A stretch of 64,000 nt of DNA. It comes from Nesterenkonia sp. Act20 (GTDB lineage: Bacteria; Actinomycetota; Actinomycetes; Actinomycetales; Micrococcaceae). The notes below the pieces were generated by a model. The model was not told where the DNA came from, searched no databases, and was given only the letters and a program-made list of their open reading frames with translations. Shown here piece by piece: positions 16,588 to 25,890 of the stretch. The stretch is taken from positions 1,204,391-1,268,390 of the forward strand of contig NZ_JADPQH010000001.1 in assembly GCF_019173455.1 (NCBI RefSeq), read 5' to 3'. Positions within the stretch are counted from its first letter, which is position 1. Each line of letters opens with the position of its first letter. The translations under genes and the position numbers were made by a program.

Positions 16588-18498
16588 TCAGGCCCACTCG
16601 GCTTCGCGCAGCGCACGACGCCGCTGCTCCAGCTCCATCAGCTCGCGGTTGACGGCCTGATGCTCCTCCGGGTCGCGCGCCGGATCCATCCGCTGGAGCC
16701 GACCCAGCAGATTGGCCTTCTGGTGGGTGATCTTCAGCTCCACCAGCCTGTTCAGGATGGACTGGCAGTACTTCTCCAGGTGCTCATCGGAATTCGTGGG
16801 AAGGGCGGTCACGGCGAGTTCGGAGACGAAGGACTTGATCGGCTCCGGCACTTCATCGCGCACTGCGTTGACCCAGTTGCGCGGATCCGAAGCAGAGGCG
16901 GCGGCGATGCGCACGCCGTCGTGGATGGCCTGGTGCGCCGGAGCAGAGAAGCGGACCGTGAAGATCTCCTCCCACTGTTCGGCAGTCAGATGCGTCGGAT
17001 GCTGGAGGATGACTTCCAGCGCCTGACGCTCCATGAGCACCGCGGGGTCACGCGTGTCGGGCCGGGCGAACCCGCGGCCCCCGCGCGGGTCGGTCGCGGG
17101 CGACTCGCGCCGCTGGCCGCTGGGTGGGTTCGACGCAGAGGCCTTCTCCGCCTCCTGCTGGGGTGAGGGCTGGTGCTTCTGCGCGTAGGTGACCGCGCGG
17201 GCGACGTCGTCCATCTCGGCTCCCAGCCAGCCGGCAAGTTCGCGGGTGTAGGCGGGACGCAGCGCCGGGTCCTTGATGCCGCCCACGATCGGGGCGGTGG
17301 CGCGCAGGGCGCCCACCCTGCCTTCGATGGTGTTCAGGTCAAACTCGCGCAGCTTCGCGCGGATGGCGAACTCGAAGAGCGGGGTCTTGGAGTTGATCAG
17401 CTCCTTGACCGCCTCATCCCCTCGGTGCTGGCGGATGTCGCAGGGGTCCATTCCTTCAGGTCCCACGGCGATGAAGGTCTTGGCGAGGAACATGTGGTCC
17501 TCCTTGAAGGCCTTCAGCGCCGCCTGCTGGCCTGCCTGATCGCCGTCGAAGGTGAAGATGACCTCCCCGGCGCCGCCCTCGTCCGAGATCAGCCGGCGCG
17601 CGATCCGGATATGGCCCTCGCCGAAGGCCGTGCCGCAGGTGGCCACCGCGGTCTCGACCCCTGCCACGTGGCAGGCCATGACGTCGGTATAACCCTCCAC
17701 CACGACGAGCTGACGCTGCTTGGCGACGTGGCGCTTGGCGTGCTCGATCCCGTAGAGGACCTGGGACTTCTTGTAGATGGCGGTCTCCGGGGAGTTCAGG
17801 TACTTGGGTCCCTTGTCCTCCTCGTAGAGGTGCCGACCGCCGAAGCCCACGGTGTTGCCGGTCATGTCGCGGATCGGCCACATGAGCCGACCGCGGAAGC
17901 GGTCGTAGATCCCGCGGCTGCCGGAGGAGAACATCCCGGTCTCGGTGAGCTCCTCCTCGGAGAAGCCTTTGGAGCGCAGATGCTTGAGCAGGTTGTCCCA
18001 GCCCTTGGGGGCGTAGCCCACGGAGAACTGGGCGGCGTGCTCGCGGGTGAATCCGCGGCCGGTGAGCATCTGGCGGGCGATCTGCGCCTCCGGGCTCTGC
18101 AGGGCCTGCTGGAAGAACTCATCGGCGATCTTATGGGCATCGAGAAGCCGCTGGCGGCGTCCGATCTCTGCCTTGTCGGGGCCCTTGCCGCCGTCCTCGT
18201 AGCGCAGCTCGATCCCGAGCCTGCCGGCGAGCTTCTCCACGGTCTCCTGGAAGCTGGTGTGCTCCATGCCCATGAGGAAGGCGATCACGTCGCCGGATTC
18301 TCCGCAGCCGAAGCAGTGGAAGGTGCCCACCTGGGGACGGATGTGGAAGCTCGGTGAGCGCTCGTCGTGGAACGGGCACAGGCCCTTCCACGAGCCGATT
18401 CCGGCGCCCTTGAGCGTGACGTACTGTTCGACGACCTCGCGAAGGTCCGCACGCTCGCGCACAGCGTCGATGTCCTCGCGTTTGATCAGTCCGGCCAT
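16588..18498 (-). CDS. dnaG: DNA primase
   Basis: 636 residues. The N-terminal CHC2 zinc domain has ligands C41, H44, C62 and C65 (CPFHDERSPSF...FHCFGCGESGD). The TOPRIM core follows, with EGYTDVMACHVAG and a DGDQAGQQAA motif for metal binding. A linker rich in Gln/Pro/Ser (about 435-480) leads to the DnaB-binding C-terminal domain. It makes RNA primers at the replication fork. ATG 18498 has a TAGATT box 6 bases upstream, divergent from the YbaK-type gene. Confidence 0.96.
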   Translation of the reverse strand: MAGLIKREDIDAVRERADLREVVEQYVTLKGAGIGSWKGLCPFHDERSPSFHIRPQVGTFHCFGCGESGDVIAFLMGMEHTSFQETVEKLAGRLGIELRYEDGGKGPDKAEIGRRQRLLDAHKIADEFFQQALQSPEAQIARQMLTGRGFTREHAAQFSVGYAPKGWDNLLKHLRSKGFSEEELTETGMFSSGSRGIYDRFRGRLMWPIRDMTGNTVGFGGRHLYEEDKGPKYLNSPETAIYKKSQVLYGIEHAKRHVAKQRQLVVVEGYTDVMACHVAGVETAVATCGTAFGEGHIRIARRLISDEGGAGEVIFTFDGDQAGQQAALKAFKEDHMFLAKTFIAVGPEGMDPCDIRQHRGDEAVKELINSKTPLFEFAIRAKLREFDLNTIEGRVGALRATAPIVGGIKDPALRPAYTRELAGWLGAEMDDVARAVTYAQKHQPSPQQEAEKASASNPPSGQRRESPATDPRGGRGFARPDTRDPAVLMERQALEVILQHPTHLTAEQWEEIFTVRFSAPAHQAIHDGVRIAAASASDPRNWVNAVRDEVPEPIKSFVSELAVTALPTNSDEHLEKYCQSILNRLVELKITHQKANLLGRLQRMDPARDPEEHQAVNRELMELEQRRRALREAEWA

Positions 18499-18504
18499 GG
18501 TCCT

Positions 18505-18510
18505 AATCTA
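18505..18510 (-). promoter_or_regulatory. -10 box (TAGATT) of dnaG, leaderless layout
   Basis: TAGATT, 6 bases, then ATG at 18498. Confidence 0.55.
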
Positions 18511-18596
18511 CTCGGCGCGGCCAAATCATGACCGGTCGGTGCCGGGCCTGTGGAGTGCGTGGATGCAGTGCGTCCGTGGAGGACTCGAAGTCTCGC

Positions 18597-18602
18597 TAGG
18601 CT
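18597..18602 (+). promoter_or_regulatory. -10 box (TAGGCT) of the YbaK-type gene, leaderless layout
   Basis: TAGGCT, 7 bases, then ATG at 18610. Confidence 0.5.
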
Positions 18603-18609
18603 GGAGATC

Positions 18610-19107
18610 ATGAGTGAACTTTCCGGACGTGAGCGCGTGCAGTCAGATGCCGATTCCCGCGCGGTGACCCTCGAGTTCGTCCAGCGCGGACCCGCGTCCT
18701 CCCTGGAGGAGGCGGCACAGAATCTCGGCCTCGAGCCCCGGGAGATCGTCAAGACCCTGGTGGCCAAGGCGAAGCTCACCCAGTCCGCCACCGAGCACAG
18801 CTACGTGGTGGCCCTGATCCCCGGGGACAAGCAGGTGGACTGGGCCAAGCTGCGACGGCTCGCCGGGATGAAGAAGATGTCGATGACCGCACCCGAGGAG
18901 GCGGTGGAGGCCACCGGGTATCACCCGGGCACGATCACCCCGTTCGGCGCGCGCACGGCCTCCGGTGAGCAGTGGCCGATCTACGCGGACGACTCGATCT
19001 CGGGCAGGATCGCGATGGGCGCCGGCGAACCGGACCTGAATCTCTTCGTGGATGCGGATGAGCTGTTCGAGGCCTTCGACGTCGTCGTCGGGGACATTAG
19101 CAAATAG
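18610..19107 (+). CDS. YbaK/EbsC-family aminoacyl-tRNA deacylase
   Basis: 165 residues. The YbaK fold is recognised from EIVKTLVAKAKL, YVVALIPGDKQVDWAKLRRLAG and the stretch ATGYHPGTITPFG, which carries the GxxTPFG motif of the family. Members remove misacylated amino acids from tRNA (for example Cys or Ala from tRNA-Pro); which substrate applies here cannot be told. The start is ATG 18610 with a TAGGCT box 7 bases upstream. A large palindrome follows the stop codon. Confidence 0.85.
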   Translation: MSELSGRERVQSDADSRAVTLEFVQRGPASSLEEAAQNLGLEPREIVKTLVAKAKLTQSATEHSYVVALIPGDKQVDWAKLRRLAGMKKMSMTAPEEAVEATGYHPGTITPFGARTASGEQWPIYADDSISGRIAMGAGEPDLNLFVDADELFEAFDVVVGDISK

Positions 19108-19112
19108 CGTCC

Positions 19113-19199
19113 CTTCTGCGTTGAGCGGCGGATTCTCCGAGCATCAGGGCCCTGCTTCCGCATGAGATACCCGGAGATTCCGCCCCTCAACGGAAGAAG
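19113..19199. repeat. 87-base imperfect palindrome between YbaK-type gene and dgt
   Basis: The left arm (CTTCTGCGTTGAGCGGCGGA onward to 19145) and the inverse of the right arm agree over about 33 bases with a few mismatches and one bulge; the 20-base centre contains AGGGCCCT. It lies between convergent genes and may act as a terminator, though no U-run follows either arm. Its sequence is unrelated to the 75-base family. Confidence 0.8.
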
Positions 19200-19223
19200 A
19201 GGGGTCCGCCCCTCCGGGAGAGG

Positions 19224-20546
19224 CTAGGCGAAGAGGCGGTTGAAGACCGGGCGGCCGTTGACCAGGGTGTCGTACCACTCCAGGGCCGCACCGTCGGTGA
19301 GCGAGGCGATCTGATCGATGATCGCGCGCCGGCGGCCCGACTCGTCGGCGGCATCGTGGAAATCCGCCTGGAACGGCGGCTCCAGAAACTGATCCCCCGT
19401 CTCGGTCAGCAGCGCATGCAGCCCTTCGATGACCTCGCTCTGCCGGGCGTAGATCGGCTTCTGCTCCCGCGAAGCCATGATGTAGTTCGCGGCGATCCCC
19501 TTCATCAGCGAGATCTCCTCCAGCGTGTCGCCCGGCACCACCAGGTCCGCCTCATGGCGGACCAGCGGACGGTCGCCGTAGGCCTCCCGGGTGGCGGCGA
19601 AGATCGCGTGGGAGAACCGGCCGATCAGCTCGCTGGTCATGTTCTTCAGCGCCGCCAGCGCCTTCCGAGAGCCGTCGGACTCCCCCACCCAGGATTCCGC
19701 CGAGGCGAGGCGCTGAAGCGCGGCCTCGATCCGCTCCGGGTCGGTCTCGGGCAGGTACCAGTCGTGGGTGGTCTGCACCACGCGGCGCCGCTGCAGCGGA
19801 TCCGAGAGGAACTTCAGCTGGAAGCGGCCGTTGACCACGCCGTCCTCGATGTCATGCACGGAGTAGGCGATGTCATCGGCGGCGTCCATCACCTGGGCCT
19901 CCATGGATCTGCGCCGGCCGTCCACGCCCGCTCGGATCCAGTCGAAGACCTCGAGGTCATCGGCATAGGCGCCGAACTTCGGGCTGCGGCTGCCATCGGG
20001 CAGCGCCGGGGCCTCATGGGCCTGCCAGGGGTACTTCACCGCGGCGTCCAGCGAGGCGCGGGTCAGGTTCAGCCCGGCGGAGCGCCCGTCGGGGTGGAAG
20101 CGCTTGGTCTCCAGCCGGGTCAGCAGTCGCAGCGTCTGCGCATTGCCTTCGAACCCGCCGTGCTCGGCGGCCAGTGCGTTCAGCACGGTCTCCCCGTGGT
20201 GGCCGAAGGGAGGGTGCCCGAGGTCGTGGGAGAGGCAGGCGGCGTCGACGACGTCGGGGTCGCAGCCCAGCAGGCGGCCGAGGTCTCGGCCCACCTGGGC
20301 GACCTCCAGCGAATGGGTCAGGCGGGTGCGGGAGAAGTCGTCGATGTCCGGGGAGACCACCTGGGTCTTGGCGCCGAGTCGGCGCAGCGCGGAGGAGTGC
20401 AGCAGCCGGGCGCGGTCGCGTTCGAAGCTTGACCGGTAGACCGACTTCCCGTGCTCGGGCACCCAGCGGGCCTCGTCCGCCTCGGTGTAGCCCGGCCGCA
20501 GGGCCGCGTATCCGCCCTCCACTCGCTCCACATTCTGCGCACTCAT
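19224..20546 (-). CDS. dgt: Deoxyguanosinetriphosphate triphosphohydrolase-like protein
   Basis: 440 residues. HD-domain metal ligands are visible in RTRLTHSLEVAQVGR and ACLSHDLGHPPFGHHGE, and the family's DAADDIAYSVHDIEDG follows. It cleaves dNTPs to the nucleoside and triphosphate. It lies near dnaG and dusB, the usual actinobacterial neighbourhood. ATG 20546 has a TAAGGT box 7 bases upstream, so it has its own promoter although dusB ends only 10 bases away. Confidence 0.93.
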   Translation of the reverse strand: MSAQNVERVEGGYAALRPGYTEADEARWVPEHGKSVYRSSFERDRARLLHSSALRRLGAKTQVVSPDIDDFSRTRLTHSLEVAQVGRDLGRLLGCDPDVVDAACLSHDLGHPPFGHHGETVLNALAAEHGGFEGNAQTLRLLTRLETKRFHPDGRSAGLNLTRASLDAAVKYPWQAHEAPALPDGSRSPKFGAYADDLEVFDWIRAGVDGRRRSMEAQVMDAADDIAYSVHDIEDGVVNGRFQLKFLSDPLQRRRVVQTTHDWYLPETDPERIEAALQRLASAESWVGESDGSRKALAALKNMTSELIGRFSHAIFAATREAYGDRPLVRHEADLVVPGDTLEEISLMKGIAANYIMASREQKPIYARQSEVIEGLHALLTETGDQFLEPPFQADFHDAADESGRRRAIIDQIASLTDGAALEWYDTLVNGRPVFNRLFA

Positions 20547-20553
20547 GCGTTCA

Positions 20554-20559
20554 ACCTTA
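20554..20559 (-). promoter_or_regulatory. -10 box (TAAGGT) of dgt, leaderless layout
   Basis: TAAGGT, 7 bases, then ATG at 20546. It overlaps the stop codon of dusB. Confidence 0.45.
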
Positions 20560-21783
20560 GCCGCCGGAGGTATCGACCTCTGCGGCCTGGATCATCTCCC
20601 GCTGTGCCTCGTTGAGTTCCTGGGATTCCAGCCAGTCCTGCGGGAGGTGAACCTTCTTCGGCGAGCCGGCTCGGCCGCGCGGGCCTTCGGCGTCGGCACC
20701 GGGGTACTCCAGGCTCTGATCCAGCTGCCCGAGGAGGTCCTCGAGCTGGGCCATGGTCTCCACCGCAACCAGCTGGGTGCGCAGCGCCGAGCCCACGGCG
20801 TATCCCTTGAAGTACCAGGCCACGTGCTTGCGGATGTCCTGCATGGCCTTGCGCTCGTCACCGTCGAAATAGGGGATCAGCATCTGCGCATGGCGCAGCA
20901 GCGTGGCCGAGACCATCGGCAGATCGGGGCGGTGGCGCTCGGGGCGCCCCTCGAAGGCCGCCTGAAGGTCTCCGAAGAGCCAGGGACGGCCCTGACAGCC
21001 GCGGCCGACGACGACGCCGTCCACCCCGGTCTGCTCCACCATCGCGACTGCATCCTCTGCGGACCAGATGTCGCCGTTGCCCAGGACCGGGATGTCCGTG
21101 AGGGATTCCCGCAGCGCAGCGATCGCGGTCCAGTCGGCCTGGCCCGAGTAGTGCTGGCGGGCGGTCCGGCCGTGCAGCGCCACAGCGGCGACCCCGGAGT
21201 CCCGGGCGATCTTGCCGGCCTCAATGAAGGTGAGGTGGTCCTCGTCGATGCCTTTGCGCATCTTGACCGTCACCGGGATGTTCGCCTTCGAGGCCTCCCG
21301 CACGGCGGTGGCCACGATGGACTCGAAGAGCCGGGTCTTCCAGGGCAGCGCCGAGCCGCCACCCTTGCGAGTGACCTTGGGCACCGGGCAGCCGAAGTTC
21401 ATGTCGATGTGATCGGCACGGCCCTCTTCGACCAGCATGCGCACGGCATGTCCGGTGGTGACCGGGTCCACCGAGTACAGCTGCACCGAGCGGGGGACCT
21501 CGTCGGGTTCGTGCTTGATGATCCTCAGCGACTCGGGCCGACGCTCCACCAGCGCACGAGCGGTGACCATCTCATTGACGAAGAGTCCGCCGCCGTAGTC
21601 GCGGCAGAGTCTGCGGAAGGCGGTGTTGGTGATCCCTGCCATCGGGGCGAGCACCACAGGGGTGTCCACGGTGATGGGTCCCAGCTTCAGCGGCGGCAGC
21701 AGCGCGCCGGTCCGCGGCGGTGGTGCGTCTGTCCCCAGCGAAGCGGTGCCTGTCCTCGACGGGGCGGTGGTCTCGACGGTCAT
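20557..21783 (-). CDS. dusB: tRNA-dihydrouridine synthase, DusB type
   Basis: 408 residues. The flavin-binding TIM barrel is recognised from VVLAPMAGITNTAFRRLC, MNFGCPVPKVTRKGGGSALP (with the catalytic Cys), KMRKGIDEDHLT, ALHGRTARQHYSG and LGNGDIWSAEDA. It reduces uridines in tRNA using FMN and NADPH. The N-terminal 30 residues before the barrel look disordered. It starts 11 bases after the GNAT gene ends, so the two are likely co-transcribed. Confidence 0.94.
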   Translation of the reverse strand: MTVETTAPSRTGTASLGTDAPPPRTGALLPPLKLGPITVDTPVVLAPMAGITNTAFRRLCRDYGGGLFVNEMVTARALVERRPESLRIIKHEPDEVPRSVQLYSVDPVTTGHAVRMLVEEGRADHIDMNFGCPVPKVTRKGGGSALPWKTRLFESIVATAVREASKANIPVTVKMRKGIDEDHLTFIEAGKIARDSGVAAVALHGRTARQHYSGQADWTAIAALRESLTDIPVLGNGDIWSAEDAVAMVEQTGVDGVVVGRGCQGRPWLFGDLQAAFEGRPERHRPDLPMVSATLLRHAQMLIPYFDGDERKAMQDIRKHVAWYFKGYAVGSALRTQLVAVETMAQLEDLLGQLDQSLEYPGADAEGPRGRAGSPKKVHLPQDWLESQELNEAQREMIQAAEVDTSGG

Positions 21784-21794
21784 GGAGGGAGTCC

Positions 21795-22760
21795 TCAGGC
21801 TGCGTCACGGGCGTAGATGAGCGCCTCGAAGTCGAACTCGGCCAGGCCTGCCTCGATGAGTTCATCGGTGACGGTCTTCAGCGGCACCATGGCGTCATCG
21901 ACCTCGACCTTGACCGGGAAGTGCGCGGCCAGCATGGAGAGCATCGCGCGGCAGGAGGTCTCGGCGTCGGCCTCGGGCAGCTCGGGGTTCCATCCCAGCA
22001 GCACGTCGGCCGGATCCTCGGTGCGCTCGGGGGTGTAGCTGATCGCGAAGGACAGGATGCTGTTGTCTCCACCGTTGGCGGTGTCGCGCAGCACCACGGC
22101 ACCCGAGGCCCCGGTCTCCGGTGCCAGCAGCATCTGCTGGGCCCGGCCCACGGTCATCTCGGAACGATCCCAGGTGTGAACGGCGTTGTAGAAGTCAGCC
22201 ACCAGCTGGGTGAGCTCCACCGACCCGGTGGCGAGGTCCTCAAGATCGAGGCCCGCGCTGTCCAGGTCGGGCAGCTTGATCGCGCCGGGCTGCACCACGA
22301 CCTGGCGCGAGGCCTGGATCTTGGTGAAGCCGTTGTCCTTGAGGAAGCACTGCGCGGCGGAACGCTTGGCCACCCGGGACTTCAATGACTGGACGGCACA
22401 GTTGGGAACCTCAGCCTCGAGGATCTGCAGCATCTGCGCGGCCACGCCGCGGCGGCGGTGCTCGGGAGCGACCTCCGCGTAGAAGGACAGCCGGTCGGGG
22501 TGCAGCGAGGAGCGGAAGATGGTGGCCGCGGCGACCGGCAGACCATCGGCCTCCGCCACGATGCACCGGGACCAGGGCTCGTTCGAGGAGGGCCGCAGCA
22601 GACTGCGGTCCTGGTGGTGCATCGAGTTTTCCGGGTCTCCCCAGACCTGGAGCAGCTTCAGATCGTCACCTTCGGCCCAGGGCCGCACCGTGAGACCGGA
22701 GTCCAGGGTGAGGCGGGCTGGGTCGCCAGGCCGAGCTGCGGCGTCGTGCTCAGTGCTCAT
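21795..22760 (-). CDS. GNAT-family N-acetyltransferase
   Basis: 321 residues from ATG 22760, set by GAAGGA 6 bases upstream. The N-terminal half has GNAT features: a beta strand before EHRRRGVAAQMLQILEAE, the acetyl-CoA-binding R/Q-x-x-G-x-A loop, and SRVAKRSAAQCFLKDNGF. The C-terminal half reads as a second, weaker copy. The acceptor is unknown. A TAGATT box at about 22803-22808 would give a leadered transcript. It precedes dusB in the same direction. Confidence 0.8.
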   Translation of the reverse strand: MSTEHDAAARPGDPARLTLDSGLTVRPWAEGDDLKLLQVWGDPENSMHHQDRSLLRPSSNEPWSRCIVAEADGLPVAAATIFRSSLHPDRLSFYAEVAPEHRRRGVAAQMLQILEAEVPNCAVQSLKSRVAKRSAAQCFLKDNGFTKIQASRQVVVQPGAIKLPDLDSAGLDLEDLATGSVELTQLVADFYNAVHTWDRSEMTVGRAQQMLLAPETGASGAVVLRDTANGGDNSILSFAISYTPERTEDPADVLLGWNPELPEADAETSCRAMLSMLAAHFPVKVEVDDAMVPLKTVTDELIEAGLAEFDFEALIYARDAA

Positions 22761-22894
22761 CGCGTGTCCTTCAAGAGTGCAGACAGTGTCGTTCAGGTCA
22801 ACCAATCTATGGTAGTACCGAATCTCGACACTGCCAAAGCGGGGATGTGGGTGTGCGATACCCGCTGTTCAGCAGCTCACCCCAGCAGCCCGAC

Positions 22895-24277
22895 TCAGCC
22901 CAGCAGCTTGACCGCCAGGTAGGACTGGACCTTGTCCAGAGAGACGCGCTCCTGGGTCATCTCATCGCGGTCGCGGATGGTGACGGCCTGGTCCTCGAGG
23001 GTGTCGAAGTCCACGGTGATGCAGAACGGGGTGCCGATCTCGTCCTGGCGGCGGTAGCGGCGGCCGATGGCACCGGAATCGTCGAAATCGATGTTCCAAT
23101 GCTGGCGCAGCTGATCGGCGAGGTCCTGCGAGACTCCTGCCAGCTCCGGCTTCTTCGACAGCGGCAGCACCGCGGCCTTGACCGGGGCGAGCTTCGGATG
23201 GAGCTTCAGCACCGTGCGAGTGTCCACGCCGCCCTTGGTGTTCGGCGCCTCGTCCTCGGTGTAGGAGTCCACCAGGAACGCCATCATCGCGCGGGTCAGC
23301 CCGAAGGACGGTTCGATCACGTAGGGGGTGTAGCGGGTGCCGCTGGCCTGATCGAAGTACGCCAGCTTCGCGCCGGAGGCATCGGTGTGGGAGTTCAGGT
23401 CATAGTCGGTGCGGTTCGCCACGCCCATGAGCTCGCCCCAGGCCGAGCCGGCGAAGTCGAAGCGGTACTCGAGGTCGATGGTGCCGGCGGAGTAATGCGC
23501 GCGGTCATCTTCGGGGACGTCGAACTTGCGCAGGTTCTCCGGGTTCAGACCCAGGTTGATGAACCAGTTGTAGCAGGCGTCGACCCAATGCTTGAACCAC
23601 TCGTCGGCCTCGTCCGGGTGGGTGAAGTACTCGATCTCCATCTGCTCGAACTCGCGGGTGCGGAAGATGAAGTTGCCGGGGGTGATCTCGTTGCGGAAGG
23701 CCTTGCCGATCTGACCGATGCCGAAGGGTGGCTTCTTGCGCGCCGAGGTGACCACGTTGTTGAAGTTCACGAAGATGCCCTGGGCGGTCTCGGGGCGCAT
23801 ATAGTGCAGCCCCTCCTCGTCATCGACGGGGCCAAGGTAGGTCTTCATCAGACCGGAGAACTGCTGGGGCTCGGTCCACTTGCCGGGCTGGCCGGTCTCG
23901 GGATCGCGGATGTCGGCGAGCCCGTTCTCTGGAGGGTGACCGTGCTTGGCCTCATAGGCCTCGATCAGATGATCGGCGCGGTAGCGGCGGTGGGTGTGCA
24001 GCGACTCCACCAGCGGGTCGGAGAAGGTCTTGACGTGGCCCGAAGCATGCCAGACCGCCTGCGGCAGGATGATCGCCGAATCCAGACCGACCATGTCACC
24101 GCGTCCGCGGATGAAGGTCTGCCACCACTCGGCCTTGATGTTCTCCTTGAGCTCGGTGCCCAGTGGCCCGTAGTCCCAGGCAGACCGTGTGCCGCCGTAG
24201 ATCTCTCCCGACTGGAACACGAAGCCGCGACGCTTCGCGAGGGAGATGACTTTGTCGAGTGCGGTCTCTTTGGCCAT
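22895..24277 (-). CDS. glyS: Glycyl-tRNA synthetase (class II, alpha-2 type)
   Basis: 460 residues from ATG 24277. It begins [20 protein letters not shown]; motif 2 [21 protein letters not shown] and motif 3 near [15 protein letters not shown] are class II signatures, and the anticodon-binding domain follows ([15 protein letters not shown]). It charges tRNA-Gly. Length equals the usual actinobacterial dimeric enzyme, so the longer frame to 24349 was rejected. TGAGGTG lies about 11 bases upstream. No T-box is seen. Confidence 0.96.
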   Translation of the reverse strand: MAKETALDKVISLAKRRGFVFQSGEIYGGTRSAWDYGPLGTELKENIKAEWWQTFIRGRGDMVGLDSAIILPQAVWHASGHVKTFSDPLVESLHTHRRYRADHLIEAYEAKHGHPPENGLADIRDPETGQPGKWTEPQQFSGLMKTYLGPVDDEEGLHYMRPETAQGIFVNFNNVVTSARKKPPFGIGQIGKAFRNEITPGNFIFRTREFEQMEIEYFTHPDEADEWFKHWVDACYNWFINLGLNPENLRKFDVPEDDRAHYSAGTIDLEYRFDFAGSAWGELMGVANRTDYDLNSHTDASGAKLAYFDQASGTRYTPYVIEPSFGLTRAMMAFLVDSYTEDEAPNTKGGVDTRTVLKLHPKLAPVKAAVLPLSKKPELAGVSQDLADQLRQHWNIDFDDSGAIGRRYRRQDEIGTPFCITVDFDTLEDQAVTIRDRDEMTQERVSLDKVQSYLAVKLLG

Positions 24278-24326
24278 GTGGCAGATACACCTCAGGTAGT
24301 ACGGGATGAAGGCAGACTGCGTCAGC

Positions 24327-25319
24327 TTATCGCGCCTGCGGACGCCCACGCAGAATGTCCGGCAGCGATGCCAGGATCACCGCAACCAGCGTCAGCACGG
24401 TGCCGAGCACCGTGGCCGTGGTGACCAGGGAGCCGGGGGTGGGCAGCAGCACATCCAGCAGCAGAGAACCCAGGAGCTGGCCGGCGATCATCCCCATCGC
24501 GGCGATGAGCACCCCGACCTGGGTCACCAGCAGCGCTCCCAGGGCGATGAAGATGATGCCCAGCGGGCCGCCGAGGTAGTGCCACCAGGTGGTCGAAAGG
24601 GCCGGATCGACCCCGGCGATGAGGGCCTTGGCTGCCCAGATCAGCAGCAGGAACAGGGTTCCGGCGAGGAAATTGAAAAGGGTGCCCGGAGCGGGCCCGC
24701 CGTAGGCGGCCGAGTGCCGCCCGTTGATCGCCTGCTGGCCCGACTGCACGAATCCCGCCGAGAGCGGCAGCAGCACCAGCGCCAGCCAGGCCGCGCCGTG
24801 ACCCTCGGCCGTGAGCTGGGGTGAGACCGCCCACAGCACTGCCAGGACGGTCAGCGCGGCTCCTCCCACGCGGAACGCGTTGAGTCGCATGCTGCCGGCC
24901 GGGCCGAGCCCGATGCGGTCCCAGAGCAGCCCGCCCAGGGTCTGACCGGTGACCACTGCGACGGTGAAGACCGCGACGCCGATCAGCCCGATGGTCAGCG
25001 TCTGGGTCAGCACGAAGTAGCCGCCCGCGCAGCCGGCCAGGAAGTACCACCAGCGGATGCGGCCGTCCCGCACTGCTGGTGCCACTCGCTTCAGGCCTCG
25101 GCGGCCGCGCGCTGTGCCGAAGGTCACCAGCATCATGATCAGCGTGCCCACCGAGAAGCTGATGGTGGCGGCGAGCACCGGATCGCCGATCTCGGTGGTC
25201 AGCGCAGCATTGACCCGACCCTGAGCGGGGATCGCCATCCCCGAGCCGAGCATCAGCAGAAGCAGAAAGGCCCAGACCAGCGGGGAGCGGGGGGCCGCAG
25301 CGGGAACGGCAGAACTCAT
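24327..25319 (-). CDS. YdcZ/DUF606-type DMT-superfamily membrane transporter
   Basis: 330 residues with about ten hydrophobic segments arranged as two five-helix halves. [21 protein letters not shown] near the N-terminus and [25 protein letters not shown] in outline in the second half are the repeated DUF606 signature, so this is a fused two-domain form. Substrate unknown. ATG 25319 is supported by a TAGAGT box 7 bases upstream. It is divergent from the S4-domain gene with palindromic element copy 3 in between. Confidence 0.85.
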   Translation of the reverse strand: MSSAVPAAAPRSPLVWAFLLLLMLGSGMAIPAQGRVNAALTTEIGDPVLAATISFSVGTLIMMLVTFGTARGRRGLKRVAPAVRDGRIRWWYFLAGCAGGYFVLTQTLTIGLIGVAVFTVAVVTGQTLGGLLWDRIGLGPAGSMRLNAFRVGGAALTVLAVLWAVSPQLTAEGHGAAWLALVLLPLSAGFVQSGQQAINGRHSAAYGGPAPGTLFNFLAGTLFLLLIWAAKALIAGVDPALSTTWWHYLGGPLGIIFIALGALLVTQVGVLIAAMGMIAGQLLGSLLLDVLLPTPGSLVTTATVLGTVLTLVAVILASLPDILRGRPQAR

Positions 25320-25326
25320 GGGGATC

Positions 25327-25332
25327 ACTCTA
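25327..25332 (-). promoter_or_regulatory. -10 box (TAGAGT) of the YdcZ-type gene, leaderless layout
   Basis: TAGAGT, 7 bases, then ATG at 25319. Confidence 0.5.
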
Positions 25333-25380
25333 TCCAGCCCCCTCCCCCAGCGATTCGCCCTCACCTCCCCCTCCGCCCCA

Positions 25381-25455
25381 GCGTTTTACCTCCCCCTACG
25401 AGGTCTACCCTGCCGACGGCGTGCCCGGTAGAACGCGGAAGCCCGGGTAAAACGC
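25381..25455. repeat. 75-base palindromic intergenic element, copy 3
   Basis: Begins GCGTTTTACC and ends GGTAAAACGC; the inner blocks are TACGAGGTCTACC and GGTAGAACGCGGA. It lies between two divergent, apparently leaderless promoters, so it sits at a regulatory position, unlike copy 1. Confidence 0.82.
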
Positions 25456-25475
25456 TGGGGGTGAGGGGTGGGTGG

Positions 25476-25481
25476 CAGACT
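25476..25481 (+). promoter_or_regulatory. -10 box (CAGACT) of the S4-domain gene, leaderless layout
   Basis: CAGACT, 6 bases, then ATG at 25488. One base differs from TAGACT before pepP and mrp. Confidence 0.4.
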
Positions 25482-25487
25482 TGCCCC

Positions 25488-25739
25488 ATGAGCGATGTGA
25501 GTGAAGTGCCGATCAGAGATGAATCCATCCGACTGGGCCAGCTGTTGAAGCTGGCCGGGACCGTGGAGAACGGAGCGATCGCCCGGGAGGTGATCGACGC
25601 CTCAGGAGTCCGCGTGGACGGTGAGGTGGAGACCCGCCGCGGCCGTCAGATCCGCCGCGGACAGCTGGTGGAATTCGAGGGTGAGGCCTTCGGCCTGCCT
25701 GCCGCGAAGCTCATGCCCGTCGAGGACCGAGGGGACTGA
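25488..25739 (+). CDS. S4-domain RNA-binding protein (YbcJ/RlbA-like)
   Basis: 83 residues. The protein is a single S4 domain: IRLGQLLKLAGTVENGAIAR, then ASGVRVDGEVETRRGRQIRRGQLVEFEG. Such small S4 proteins bind structured RNA and are linked to ribosome assembly or stalled-ribosome handling. ATG 25488 fits the leaderless pattern; an upstream frame start at 25461 lies too close to the palindrome and has no signal. Confidence 0.88.
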   Translation: MSDVSEVPIRDESIRLGQLLKLAGTVENGAIAREVIDASGVRVDGEVETRRGRQIRRGQLVEFEGEAFGLPAAKLMPVEDRGD

Positions 25740-25750
25740 ACTGGACCGCC

Positions 25751-25776
25751 GGGAAACCTTGTGTAAAGTGCGTCTA
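25751..25776 (+). promoter_or_regulatory. Possible ECF-sigma promoter of the glycosyltransferase operon
   Basis: GGGAAA, 14 bases, CGTCTA. Both halves resemble the GGAAC and CGTC boxes of actinobacterial ECF sigma factors, but the spacing is a little short. The leader to the start codon would be about 110 bases. Confidence 0.25.
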
Positions 25777-25890
25777 TAGGACCGGTGCACGCGGTGTGCC
25801 GGGCCTCACACGACATTTCTCGCGAGGCTCGTGCCGGTGATCTGACCGGCGACAGGGGCCGGTGCCTCGCCCAGTGAACAAGGGGTGCGG

